This document shows positions 41,462 through 49,881 of a stretch of 64,000 nucleotides of DNA, in pieces (position 1 is the stretch's first letter; each line of letters begins with the position of its first letter). The position numbers were made by a program, and so were the translations under genes. The notes beneath the pieces are model-generated. The model searched no databases. It worked only from the letters and a program-made list of their open reading frames with translations, and was not told the DNA's origin. This DNA comes from Anaerohalosphaeraceae bacterium (lineage in GTDB: Bacteria; Planctomycetota; Phycisphaerae; Sedimentisphaerales; Anaerohalosphaeraceae). The DNA lies in the NCBI GenBank assembly GCA_035378985.1, contig DAOSUR010000009.1, forward strand, positions 66,125 through 130,124. The letters run 5' to 3'.

Positions 41462-42418
41462 ATGAAAGACGCGGCAAACATTCAGGAATTCATCACATAT
41501 CTCAAGCTGGAAAAACATTTTTCCGATCACACCGCCAAATGTTATGGAGCCGACCTTGAACAATTCATTCAGTTCCTTCAGGATGAGCAAAAAGCCAATC
41601 CGGATGCTGCTCCTGCCGAACCGGATCAGCTTCTGCTGTCTGTAGACGTTCAGACCGTGCGGAAATTTATGGCCTTCCTGAATGAACGCCATTATACCAA
41701 ATCCACCACAGCAAGAAAACTGGCAACCCTGCGCAGTTTCTATAAGTTCCTTGTTAAGCGCGGCCGCATCAGCAGCAACCCGGTGTCCTCCATCAAAACC
41801 CCCAAGCAGGAAAAGAAACTGCCCAAGTTCCTCGAATACGAACAGGTTCAAAAACTTCTGAACACCCCGCCGACGGATACCTGGCTGGGAGCGAGAGACC
41901 GGGCCATGCTTGAAGTCCTTTACAGCACCGGAATGCGGGTCAGCGAGCTGGTCGCTCTCAACCTCGAAGATGTGGACTTCTTGGGTGAGGTCATTCACGT
42001 GCGCGGCAAAGGCAAAAAAGAACGCATCTGCCCCATCGGCTCCAGCGCCCTGCAGTCCATCCAGCATTACATTGAATTCCGCAACAAACGGATTCAGTCC
42101 GATCCGAGTTTTGATACGAAAGTCCTCTTTGCCAACAAGCACGGCAAGCGACTGAGCACCCGCAGCGTCCGTCGCAAAATGGACAAATACCTCGTTCAGG
42201 CCGGCCTGGACCCATCCATCAGTCCGCACACACTGCGGCACAGCTTCGCCACCCACATGCTCAACAACGGAGCAGACCTTCGCAGCGTTCAGGAACTGCT
42301 CGGCCACCAGTCGCTGTCCACAACCCAGATTTACACCCACGTAACGACCAGCCGAATGAAAGAACAGTATCAGAACGCCCATCCGCGGGAAGAGGTGGTC
42401 CACTCGACAGCGGAATAA
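41462..42418 (+). CDS. xerC: Tyrosine recombinase XerC/XerD
   Basis: The 318-residue recombinase resolves chromosome dimers at dif by strand exchange. The N-terminal SAM-like core-binding domain (about 1-115) includes 'FITYLKLEKHFSDHTAKCYGADL'. The catalytic domain has Arg in 'STGMRVSELVALNL' (about 156-169), Lys in 'HVRGKGKKER' (about 179-188), His and Arg in 'SPHTLRHSFATHML' (about 257-270), His in 'LLGHQSL' (about 279-285) and the nucleophile Tyr in 'TTQIYTHV' (about 287-294). All residues are intact and length is standard. AAGGAA precedes the ATG. XerC and XerD cannot be separated by sight; no adjacent mobile element suggests a phage integrase. Confidence 0.93.
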   Translation: MKDAANIQEFITYLKLEKHFSDHTAKCYGADLEQFIQFLQDEQKANPDAAPAEPDQLLLSVDVQTVRKFMAFLNERHYTKSTTARKLATLRSFYKFLVKRGRISSNPVSSIKTPKQEKKLPKFLEYEQVQKLLNTPPTDTWLGARDRAMLEVLYSTGMRVSELVALNLEDVDFLGEVIHVRGKGKKERICPIGSSALQSIQHYIEFRNKRIQSDPSFDTKVLFANKHGKRLSTRSVRRKMDKYLVQAGLDPSISPHTLRHSFATHMLNNGADLRSVQELLGHQSLSTTQIYTHVTTSRMKEQYQNAHPREEVVHSTAE

Positions 42419-42457
42419 GCCCTGCCTTTCCCCTCGTTGTCGGGCAAAAAAGCAGCC

Positions 42458-44647
42458 CTACTTTGAATGAGCAGGTGCGGCGGGAGACCCCATATATTGC
42501 GGAATTAATATCTTGATGATTTCCACAATCTTTTGGCGGTCTTGTGCATAGGCCGCCTCAATCAGCTTCTGGATATGGGTGCGTAAAAACTGCCGGTCTT
42601 TGGGGATATTCTTCCAAACGGCAATCTTCGGATGCACGGTCGGAATCATATCCTCGCCGGCAATCGACAATTCCTCAAACAGCTTCTCCCCAGGCCGCAG
42701 CCCTGTAAAGACAATCTCAATATCCTCCCCCGGACGAAAACCGCTCAGCGTAATCAAATCCCGAGCCAAATCCACAATCTTAACCGGCTCGCCCATATCC
42801 AGAACAAAAATCTCTCCTCCTTTGCCGATGGCCGCCGCCTGAAGCACCAGCTGGCTGGCCTCCGGAATCGTCATAAAATACCGCCGCATTTCCGGATGCG
42901 TTACGGTCACCGGTCCGCCTTCGGCTATCTGTTTTTTGAAAATCGGCACCACAGAACCGTTCGAGCCCAGCACATTCCCGAACCGCACCGTCACGAAATG
43001 CGTTTTGCTTGTATTGTTCAGGTCCTGAATATACATTTCCGCGATACGCTTGGATGACCCCATAATGCTGGTCGGGTTGACGGCCTTATCGGTGCTGATC
43101 ATCACAAAATGCTCCGAACCCACCCGATCAGACGCATCTGCTACATTCATCGTTCCGATGACATTGTTCTTGATGGCCTCCCCGGGATTGATTTCCATCA
43201 GAGGCACATGCTTGTGAGCCGCCGCGTGAATCACTACTTCCGGACGAAACCGGTCAAAAATCTGATCCACGCGCACGCGGTCCGTAATATCACAAATCAG
43301 GGTTTCCAGCGGCACGTTCGGATAGGTCTTCCGCAGTTCTCCTTCAATAAAGAAAAGGGGATTTTCGGCCTGTTCCACCAGCAGCAGACATTTCGGACCA
43401 AATCCGCAGACCTGTCGGCACATCTCCGAACCAATCGACCCCCCCGCACCGGTTACCAGAATGGTCTTGCCTGTCAAGAACCGCCGAATCCCGTCAATGT
43501 CCAGCTTCACCTCTTCCCGCCCCAAGAGGTCATTGATATCCACATCGCGGATTTGGGAAACCCGCAGCTTGCCGGAGGCAATATCCGTAATCGACGGAAC
43601 TGTACTGAACCGCAGTTTGGTCCCCTGACAGATTTGCACCACGCGGCGCATCTGTTTGGGTGTTGCACTGGGAATCGCTATGGCAATCTCATCCACGCTG
43701 TACTTCTGACAGATTTGCGGCAGCTGCTCGATGGTTTCAAGCACCGGCACCCCGTGGATTTTCATTCGATATTTCAGCGGGTCATCATCCACAAACCCGA
43801 TAACCTGATAGGGGGTATCCTTATGCCGCATCATTTCGCGCAGCAGGGCCTCTCCGGCATCGCCGGCTCCGACAATTAAGAACCGACGCAGAGCTTTTCG
43901 GCTTTCTGCAAAAAACTCTTCATGATAAAGCCGAATCAGCATTCGAAGACCGGACAAAAGCATAATGGTGGTAAACAAATCGAGCATAATCACGCCTTCG
44001 ATGGTCTTCTGAAACTCCAGGCACCGTTCGATTTCCAATTCCAAACGCAGACGTTCCTGGCTGTTGACCGGCAGAGACTGACTTTCTCTCCGCAGCACAG
44101 AGATGCGGCTTACGGAAAGCAGATTTTCCAGCCCCTTCAGGTTATAATAATGCTGTCGCAGATGAAGCGTCTCTTCGCTGGTCAGGGCCTCGGACAGCTG
44201 CGTTTCCAGCAGACGAACCTTTTTCTGAACGGCCTCCACCGAGGAGGCAGGCACAAAAGAATCGCCGAACCATCCGTATGAATACCAAAGGACCATCAGA
44301 ATCACTGTGCTGACCAGGGAGGCCTTGGCAATCTGAATCAGGTCCGACATCCCGACATACCGCCACCACCCGCGATACTGATCAAACCGTCCAAAAACCA
44401 ATAGTTTGACCGGTAAAACCACTGCCAGCAGGACAGGAAACGGATAAACCGCCCATCGGCGAAGCAGCTGCATATTAAACGCAAACAAGAAGGCCAGCGT
44501 CAAAGCCCCGACGAAAACAACTACATGAGCCAGAATAATCAGAGGTTTTCGGTAGAACAGGAGAAATGCCTTCCATCCCCCGTTGGTTGATGTCTTGTCA
44601 AGTTTACCCGGCTTCATTGGCTGCGAATCGACCGTCTGTTCAGTCAT
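42458..44647 (-). CDS. Membrane-bound nucleotide-sugar dehydratase/epimerase (FlaA1/WbpM/CapD family)
   Basis: The 729-residue enzyme modifies UDP-activated amino sugars for surface polysaccharide or glycan synthesis. Several N-terminal membrane spans (about 30-150, with a further one near 220) are followed by a Rossmann CoA-binding-like domain ('RRFLIVGAGDAGEALLREMM', about 258-277). The SDR catalytic domain then opens with 'ILVTGAGGSIGSEMCRQV' (about 394-411), 'CDITDRVRVDQIF', 'AAAHKHVPLMEINPGEAIKNNVIGT' and 'ISTDKAVNPTSIMGSSKRIAEMYIQ' (about 515-540). The first domain carries an unusual helical insertion (about 125-205). Its start overlaps the stop of the upstream membrane-protein gene (ATGA). 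Confidence 0.92.
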   Translation of the reverse strand: MTEQTVDSQPMKPGKLDKTSTNGGWKAFLLFYRKPLIILAHVVVFVGALTLAFLFAFNMQLLRRWAVYPFPVLLAVVLPVKLLVFGRFDQYRGWWRYVGMSDLIQIAKASLVSTVILMVLWYSYGWFGDSFVPASSVEAVQKKVRLLETQLSEALTSEETLHLRQHYYNLKGLENLLSVSRISVLRRESQSLPVNSQERLRLELEIERCLEFQKTIEGVIMLDLFTTIMLLSGLRMLIRLYHEEFFAESRKALRRFLIVGAGDAGEALLREMMRHKDTPYQVIGFVDDDPLKYRMKIHGVPVLETIEQLPQICQKYSVDEIAIAIPSATPKQMRRVVQICQGTKLRFSTVPSITDIASGKLRVSQIRDVDINDLLGREEVKLDIDGIRRFLTGKTILVTGAGGSIGSEMCRQVCGFGPKCLLLVEQAENPLFFIEGELRKTYPNVPLETLICDITDRVRVDQIFDRFRPEVVIHAAAHKHVPLMEINPGEAIKNNVIGTMNVADASDRVGSEHFVMISTDKAVNPTSIMGSSKRIAEMYIQDLNNTSKTHFVTVRFGNVLGSNGSVVPIFKKQIAEGGPVTVTHPEMRRYFMTIPEASQLVLQAAAIGKGGEIFVLDMGEPVKIVDLARDLITLSGFRPGEDIEIVFTGLRPGEKLFEELSIAGEDMIPTVHPKIAVWKNIPKDRQFLRTHIQKLIEAAYAQDRQKIVEIIKILIPQYMGSPAAPAHSK

Positions 44648-45948
44648 ACAGAATCCTTCAAATCTTTGCTGCAGGTTTCCAAAGCAACTTCCACCTGAGT
44701 AATTCCGATTTTATCCACTTTCTTGCGCATCAGGGCATACAAAACCGTAATGGCGGAAAAGAAATAACTGACAACCAGCGCCATTACCAAGGCCACAATA
44801 AAAAGCAAACTCAGATAAATCATCCCCCAGGCCGTTTTTTCCGACCAGTTGGCTGCTTTCATCGGCGAATTCAGCAGATGAAAAAACGTCGGCTCCGTCC
44901 AAATCCGGTGCAGTTTGTCAATCTGCCCTTCCGTAAATCCCAAACTCACCAGCGTATAGGTCAGCCGCAAAAATAAAAATACAAAAAGACGTATAAACAA
45001 ATAAAACAGCGTTCCCAAAATCAGCTCCACCACGGTATAAAACAGCATCCAAAGCGGCTGATTGATAACATAACTGAACGCCCTTCCGATCGAATCCAGA
45101 CCGGTGGTCTTCTCATACGCTACCGCCGGAAACAGCAGCCCCCCGCCTGTCAGCATCGCCAGCAGAAGAATCGACATCGCCAGTCCAAGCAGATACAGAA
45201 CCCCAATCAGCAGCCCCAGCAGCAGCTCCCCGACCCACGGAATATTCCCAGCCAAACCCACCAGATAAAAAATCCCCCCGATTCCCGCCAGCATTCCCAG
45301 CGGAATCAGAGGAGCCGTCAGAAGAGATTTCCACTGTTCCCGAGCAAACTGGATGGCCTCTCCGATGCCGGGTTTTTCAAAACGGGCAAACTCCAGTGCG
45401 GCACACCGGCAGATCGCCCCTCCGAAAAAGCATGTCAGCAAACCGGCATACGTGAAATAAATAAGACTGTAAAAAGGATGATACTCCACCGCCCAGGCCA
45501 GCGCCCGTACACACAGCCAAAGGTTGTACCCCACGTTGGCCAAATTCGCAAAAAGATTCGAAGAACCCAGTTCAAGAAGACGTGTAGTGGCATGATTAAA
45601 CCGAGCGGCAAAAAAATTCCACAAGACGGAAAAAACCCCGCGTCCCTCTGTGTGTTCTCTGTAAAACTGAATATATTCCCAGGTCCTTGACGGATTCTCT
45701 AAATAAACAGCCAGCTCGTCTCCTTTCCGGAAAATCGAATCCGTCGGTGCACCCGCCATTGCCTGGGGCGGCAGCACAGTCACCGATCGAGTAACCAGAT
45801 CCAGCATCAGACCGCCGCCGCAAAGCAGCAGAACAAACAAAAAGGCCAAAAGAACTTTGGTTGGACCGATAGCCAGCCGCAAAGTCCGCGTCAATTCCGG
45901 AAGAGCCAAATCATCCCACATCTGCCGAATGGAATGTTCTCGAACCAT
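44644..45948 (-). CDS. Integral membrane protein of unknown function
   Basis: The 434-residue protein has about six to seven strong membrane segments, the first at about 35-58, then around 148-175, 208-235, 238-270, 300-330 and 375-405, with a periplasmic loop between the first two. Sequence resembles the generic 'hypothetical membrane protein' type with a YihY/DUF-like hydrophobic pattern and no catalytic motif I recognise. ATG 45948 was chosen because CGGAG lies 5 nt upstream, rather than an ATG 21 nt further up. It is translationally coupled to the FlaA1/CapD-like gene, so a part in polysaccharide assembly or export is possible but unproven. Confidence 0.72.
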   Translation of the reverse strand: MVREHSIRQMWDDLALPELTRTLRLAIGPTKVLLAFLFVLLLCGGGLMLDLVTRSVTVLPPQAMAGAPTDSIFRKGDELAVYLENPSRTWEYIQFYREHTEGRGVFSVLWNFFAARFNHATTRLLELGSSNLFANLANVGYNLWLCVRALAWAVEYHPFYSLIYFTYAGLLTCFFGGAICRCAALEFARFEKPGIGEAIQFAREQWKSLLTAPLIPLGMLAGIGGIFYLVGLAGNIPWVGELLLGLLIGVLYLLGLAMSILLLAMLTGGGLLFPAVAYEKTTGLDSIGRAFSYVINQPLWMLFYTVVELILGTLFYLFIRLFVFLFLRLTYTLVSLGFTEGQIDKLHRIWTEPTFFHLLNSPMKAANWSEKTAWGMIYLSLLFIVALVMALVVSYFFSAITVLYALMRKKVDKIGITQVEVALETCSKDLKDSV

Positions 45949-46036
45949 TGTTACTCCGCGTGGATGCATTCCGGATTTAAGCTTCGTTCAACCTTTTCAA
46001 CTTCATCTTATCCGATTTTTCTTTTCCGGCAATGCT

Positions 46037-46243
46037 TTATTCCGCTTCAGAACCCTCTTTTTCCGACTCGGACTCTTCTTTCGAAGGCGACTCCTCGGCA
46101 GGAATCCGATACGCACCATCCAGCCAATGCCCCAAATCCACCCAGCGGCATCGCTGACTGCAAAAGGGGAAAAACGGATTCCGTTCGGAGCCCTGCTGAA
46201 AAAAAGTTTCCTTGCCGCAGATGGGACAATTTCTCTTCTTCAT
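46037..46243 (-). CDS. yacG: DNA gyrase inhibitor / zinc-finger protein YacG
   Basis: YacG is a small zinc protein that binds GyrB and inhibits gyrase in Escherichia coli. The 68-residue sequence has the four-cysteine finger 'CPICGKETFF'...'FCSQRCRWVDLGHWLDGAYRIP' (C-x2-C-x18-C-x3-C), where 'R-C-x-x-x-D-L-G-x-W' is diagnostic, followed by an acidic Ser/Glu-rich tail. In enterics it neighbours coaE; here coaE is 14 kb away. It lies 47 nt after the DksA-like gene on the same strand. Confidence 0.88.
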   Translation of the reverse strand: MKKRNCPICGKETFFQQGSERNPFFPFCSQRCRWVDLGHWLDGAYRIPAEESPSKEESESEKEGSEAE

Positions 46244-46290
46244 TCACTCCTTCTCTCCTAATTCCCAAAATCCGCTCCTGCTCCGACTGC

Positions 46291-47031
46291 TCAAAAGAAA
46301 GAACCGTCCTCTTCCTCAAAATCTTCTCCATCCAACTCGATGTCAGAATCCGTTTCTTCCGGACCCAGTTCTGCCTCTTCGCTCTCTTCTTCCGGAGTTT
46401 CATTTCCCTCCTCTTCGTCAGCTTCTTCCTCAAGCCCATCAGCAAATCGAATCGGACCAGAGTACCGATGCTCAATTACCTTCCCCTGCTCCAGCAAAGA
46501 AGCATATTCTACACAATAACGTGCCCAGGGGTTGGCCTCAAGACGTCCTTTGGGAATCGGTTTGCCCGTACCCTCACAAATACCGTAAGTCCCTTGTTCA
46601 ATGCGTCTTAAGGCATCCAGAATTTCCCGTACCAGTCGGCGTTCGCTGTCCATCAGGCCCAGCGAAAACTCCTGCTCATAAGTATCTGTTCCAATATCCG
46701 CCATATGAATCGGCATATTGGACAAATCTCCCGTTGAATCCTGTCGAGATCGATGTAATCCCTGATTTTCCAGCCAATGCACATCTCCGGTAATCTCCTT
46801 CAGTTTTGCAAGAAGAAGCTGCCGGAAATGTTCTAATTCCTCAGGACTGAGAGAAGTCCGGGTTTTGGGGGAAGACGTATTGGCGGAAGGTTTTGCCTTT
46901 GCCGATTTTTGAGATACTTTCCGGCTGCCTGCTGTTTTTCCCGGATTGGCTGTCTTTTTCGTCTTTGAAGCAGAGGTAGGTTTCTTGGATTCCTGCTTCT
47001 TTCCAGATTTTGGTTTTGATTTTTTCGCCAC
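46291..47031 (-). CDS. DksA/TraR-like protein with basic N-terminal and acidic C-terminal tails
   Basis: The core (about residues 70-185) matches DksA/TraR coiled-coil proteins that enter the RNA polymerase secondary channel: 'LSPEELEHFRQLLLAKLKEITGDV', an acidic coiled-coil tip ('HMADIGTDTYEQEFSLGLMDSERRLVREILDALRRIEQGTYG') and a C-terminal finger 'GICEGTGKPIPKGRLEANPWARYCVEY'. The finger keeps only two of four cysteines, so zinc binding is doubtful. A 55-residue Lys/Ser/Pro tail at the start resembles eukaryotic H1 tails, and 50 Glu/Asp-rich residues close the protein. GTG 47031 (AGAGAG upstream) is preferred; a TTG at 47064 is possible. It may regulate transcription or bind nucleic acid. 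Confidence 0.8.
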   Translation of the reverse strand: MAKKSKPKSGKKQESKKPTSASKTKKTANPGKTAGSRKVSQKSAKAKPSANTSSPKTRTSLSPEELEHFRQLLLAKLKEITGDVHWLENQGLHRSRQDSTGDLSNMPIHMADIGTDTYEQEFSLGLMDSERRLVREILDALRRIEQGTYGICEGTGKPIPKGRLEANPWARYCVEYASLLEQGKVIEHRYSGPIRFADGLEEEADEEEGNETPEEESEEAELGPEETDSDIELDGEDFEEEDGSFF

Positions 47032-47170
47032 GGTTTCTATCTCTCTCTTTTCTATGATCGCCAAGTCCCGTCATCATACAAAATTGTGACTCGTAAGAAA
47101 AGCAAATACTTCAACTCTCATCGGCAGAAAAACCTTTCTGCTGAACCTAAACTATCTTCTTATTTTACAG

Positions 47171-47959
47171 TTACTTAACCTTGTTCTCATCCGGCAAACA
47201 CTCGGCTTTGGCGACCCTCGGCCCAAAAAGACGAACTCCGTGAGATGTATATACATTACATTCTATATCATATATACCTTCTATATTCTCTTTTGTTAAA
47301 ACTTCTCCGACCGGCCCGCTTATCAAGCGTCCCCCTCTCCCCAGTAAAATCATCCAATCACAATATAAAGAAGCCGTATTTAAATCATGTGTGGCCATCA
47401 CAATGGTCTTATTTTGCTGATTCTGAAGACGTCGCAAAACTTCACAGATAAGAACCTGATGTTTCAGGTCTAAATGGCTGACCGGTTCATCCAGCAGCAG
47501 CACCGGCGTCTGTTGGGCAATGGCACGAGCCAAATAAACCCGTTGTCTTTCTCCGCCGCTCAAATGCGTAATCGGCCGAGAAGCCAGATGCTCCGTCGAA
47601 GTCAAATGCATTGCTTCCCGCACAGCCCTAAAATCCTCCTCTTCCTCAAAAAACAACCTTTTTTTTCGACAATATCGGGCTATCATCACTATTTCTGATA
47701 CAGTATATCCAAATACAGGAATAGTCTCTTGAGGCAAATACGCAACAGTCTTGGAAATGTCTGTCAAAGATTCTATTTGAACACTCCCTCTTGAAGGCTC
47801 TAAATGCCCACCGATAAGTTTTAAAAGCGTACTTTTCCCAACTCCATTCGGACCCGCTAACCCGCAAAAGCTTCCCTTTTCAATCGTCAGCGATAAATCC
47901 CTAAAAACCTCAATTCCCCCGAAGGAGAATGCCAGATTTTGAATCTGAATAAAACTCAA
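47171..47959 (-). CDS. Iron-chelate/cobalamin ABC importer ATPase (FecE/BtuD type)
   Basis: The 262-residue ATPase powers the adjacent FecCD-type permease. It has Walker A 'GPNGVGKST' (about 36-44), Q-loop 'YLPQET' (about 77), signature 'LSGGERQRVYLARAIAQ' (about 135-151), Walker B 'VLLLDEPVSHLD' (about 155-166) and switch His 'MATHDLN' (about 189-195). Translation begins at a TTG that overlaps the permease stop (TTGA), with GGAGG 5 nt upstream; the longer upstream frame lies inside the permease gene. It is the last gene of gpmI-mutL-importer. A perfect 7-bp stem-loop (47124-47141) lies downstream without a T run. Confidence 0.9.
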   Translation of the reverse strand: MSFIQIQNLAFSFGGIEVFRDLSLTIEKGSFCGLAGPNGVGKSTLLKLIGGHLEPSRGSVQIESLTDISKTVAYLPQETIPVFGYTVSEIVMIARYCRKKRLFFEEEEDFRAVREAMHLTSTEHLASRPITHLSGGERQRVYLARAIAQQTPVLLLDEPVSHLDLKHQVLICEVLRRLQNQQNKTIVMATHDLNTASLYCDWMILLGRGGRLISGPVGEVLTKENIEGIYDIECNVYTSHGVRLFGPRVAKAECLPDENKVK

Positions 47960-48966
47960 AGAGTGCCTCCGTAAAGCTGTTTTGACTGCCGAATCAGCAG
48001 AAAAAGGAAAAAAGGTCCGCCTGCCAGGGCTGTAACAACCCCGGTAGGCAGTTGAACCTGATGAATCAAAATCCGCGCAATCGTATCGGAAATTACCAAA
48101 AAAACGGCCCCAAAAATCGCACACATCGGCAGAAGCCGTCGATGGTCAGCCCCAAAAAGCAGCCGAACGGAATGAGGGACAATCAGTCCCACAAAACCAA
48201 TCAAACCGCTTAAACTGACGGCTGTTGAGGTCATCAAAGCCGCCGCTGCAAGGGCTGTCGGAAAAAGCCGCTCCGGCACCACGCCCAAGCTGCGGGCCTC
48301 TGAGGTGCCCAGCGAAAGAATATTCAGCTGCGGGCTCAAATAGAACAGCACTCCGAACCCCGCTCCGACCAGCACTACACTTACCAGCCAAACCGGCCAA
48401 TCCGTATAAGAACTCAGGCAGCCCATCAGCCAAAAAAGAGTGGTCTGAAACTGACCGCCCGGAGCCATCGAGGCCAACAGCATCATCACAGCGGAAAAGA
48501 AAACATTCACGATGACGCCGGCCAAAATCAGCCCCGGCCCCACCGTGCGGCCGGTAAATCCACCGAGCCACCAGACCAGCAAGGTGGTACCGGCTGCTCC
48601 GACAAAGGCAAGCAAAGATGCCCCGGACAGTCCCCATCCGCTCCAATGAACCCCTACCAGTACCGCCGTCATAACCCCCAGCCCTGCTCCGCTGGAGATT
48701 CCCAGAATATACGGTTCCGCCAGGGGATTTCTGAGCAAAACCTGAAAAACAGCCCCGGCCGAGGCCAGCGAGGCCCCCACCAAAACCGCCAGCAGAAGAC
48801 GGGGAATCCGAACCTGAAAGAAAATCTGGGCATCCGGCTGACGGCCTTTGACGATTCCCTCCACAGAAAGCGGTTCTGAACCGACGAACGCACACAAAAA
48901 AACCACCAGCGCCAGCCCGCAAAGGCCGATTGTCACTTCTTTCAGCAGCTGCCTGGCGGTAATCAC
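47956..48966 (-). CDS. FecCD-family ABC importer permease (BtuC/FhuB-like)
   Basis: The 336-residue permease has the ten-helix pattern of iron-siderophore, heme and vitamin B12 importers. It reads 'ITARQLLKEVTIGLCGLALVVFLCAFVG' at the first helix, the family hallmark 'RIPRLLLAVLVGASLASAGAVFQVLLRNPLAEPYILGISSGAGLG' (about 52-96) and 'LSGLIGFVGLIVPHSVRLLFG' (about 270-290), which binds the ATPase. The GTG start overlaps the stop of the binding-protein gene (GTGA), and the end overlaps the ATPase start, so all three are coupled. The substrate class is metal chelate; the exact ligand is not readable. Confidence 0.93.
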   Translation of the reverse strand: MITARQLLKEVTIGLCGLALVVFLCAFVGSEPLSVEGIVKGRQPDAQIFFQVRIPRLLLAVLVGASLASAGAVFQVLLRNPLAEPYILGISSGAGLGVMTAVLVGVHWSGWGLSGASLLAFVGAAGTTLLVWWLGGFTGRTVGPGLILAGVIVNVFFSAVMMLLASMAPGGQFQTTLFWLMGCLSSYTDWPVWLVSVVLVGAGFGVLFYLSPQLNILSLGTSEARSLGVVPERLFPTALAAAALMTSTAVSLSGLIGFVGLIVPHSVRLLFGADHRRLLPMCAIFGAVFLVISDTIARILIHQVQLPTGVVTALAGGPFFLFLLIRQSKQLYGGTL

Positions 48967-49871
48967 AGGGCCCCCTCCGCCTGTCCGCACAGACAGCGGA
49001 CTATCTCTTCCAGTGCCAGCGGAATCCGCGGTCCCAGCCGACACAGCAAATCTCCGTTGAGCACATAAACTCGACCCTGCTCCACGGCCGGAACCCCGCG
49101 AAAGCGGCGGTAAAAGATCTTTGCCGTCGCCTTCTGACGCTCCAGGTCCGCCGGGGTGTCTGCTGTCTCGAAAATCACCTCCGCATCGCAGGACAAAAAA
49201 TGTTCCTCGGTGAGCAGCGGAAACGAATAGAGAGATGAACTGACCGCATTGCCGGCGCCGGCTATCTCCAAAAGTTCTGTAAAATACGTTTTCTTTCCCG
49301 CCGCCCGCAGGGGCTGACGCTGAATAATCCAGACGGCTCTCCGAGCACAATTCCCCGCTTTTCCTCGAAACGCTTCCAGCCCCTCGGCAATCTGACGCAC
49401 CAAATCCTCCGCCGCCCGGGGACATCCGGCGGCCGAGCCGATTGCCTCAATGGCTTTATACAATTGAGGGAGCGTATCCACGTCCAGCCGGAGCGTCCGA
49501 CAGCCGCTTCGCTCCAGCAAAGCGGCTAAATTCGCCTGCTGCTCAAAACCGAGTGTAATCACGAGGGTCGGACGAACCGCCAGAACCGCCTCGGCATCCG
49601 GATTCCAGAACGTTCCGACCTTTTTGCAGCGGGCGGCCTCCGGCGGGAAATTGCTGTCGGAGCTGACCCCAACCACCTGCTCACCCAGCCCCATCGCAAA
49701 CAGAATCTCCGTCAGATTCGGGGCCAGCGAGACGATACGCAGGGACCCATCCTCCGGCTGCAATGACTGCATTTTCAAAGCTGTCCGCCGAAAGGAAACC
49801 AGCGATGCCGCCAAAACAAAACCTAACAGCAGCAGGCAAAACCACACCAGCATTTTCCGGAAGTCTGACAC
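48963..49871 (-). CDS. Periplasmic metal-chelate/cobalamin-binding protein (BtuF/FecB type)
   Basis: The 302-residue protein captures a chelated metal or corrinoid in the periplasm for the adjacent permease. A signal anchor ('MLVWFCLLLLGFVLAASL') is followed by the class III two-lobe fold: 'RIVSLAPNLTEILFAMGLGEQVVGVSSDSNFP' (about 44-75), 'VLAVRPTLVITLGFEQQANL' (about 95-114) and 'AEVIFETAD' (about 232). There is no lipobox Cys at the right place. A GTG at 49871 with GAAAGG 6 nt upstream is the preferred start; a TTG at 49913 would overlap mutL by 32 bp. Coupled to the permease by GTGA. Confidence 0.88.
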   Translation of the reverse strand: MSDFRKMLVWFCLLLLGFVLAASLVSFRRTALKMQSLQPEDGSLRIVSLAPNLTEILFAMGLGEQVVGVSSDSNFPPEAARCKKVGTFWNPDAEAVLAVRPTLVITLGFEQQANLAALLERSGCRTLRLDVDTLPQLYKAIEAIGSAAGCPRAAEDLVRQIAEGLEAFRGKAGNCARRAVWIIQRQPLRAAGKKTYFTELLEIAGAGNAVSSSLYSFPLLTEEHFLSCDAEVIFETADTPADLERQKATAKIFYRRFRGVPAVEQGRVYVLNGDLLCRLGPRIPLALEEIVRCLCGQAEGAL

Positions 49872-49881
49872 CAAAGGCCTT

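Noticed and set aside
41462..42418. Tyrosine recombinase as a sign of a mobile element or integron
   Set aside because: Length, motif spacing and housekeeping surroundings fit XerC/XerD; there is no attachment-site duplication, tRNA junction or cargo nearby.
47124..47141. Perfect 7-bp stem-loop downstream of the importer ATPase as a terminator
   Set aside because: No T run follows on either strand, so it does not meet the criterion for an intrinsic terminator.
47171..48124. Longer start for the importer ATPase extending 55 codons upstream
   Set aside because: That extension lies inside the permease gene in another frame; the TTG at 47959 has GGAGG at proper spacing and overlaps the permease stop.
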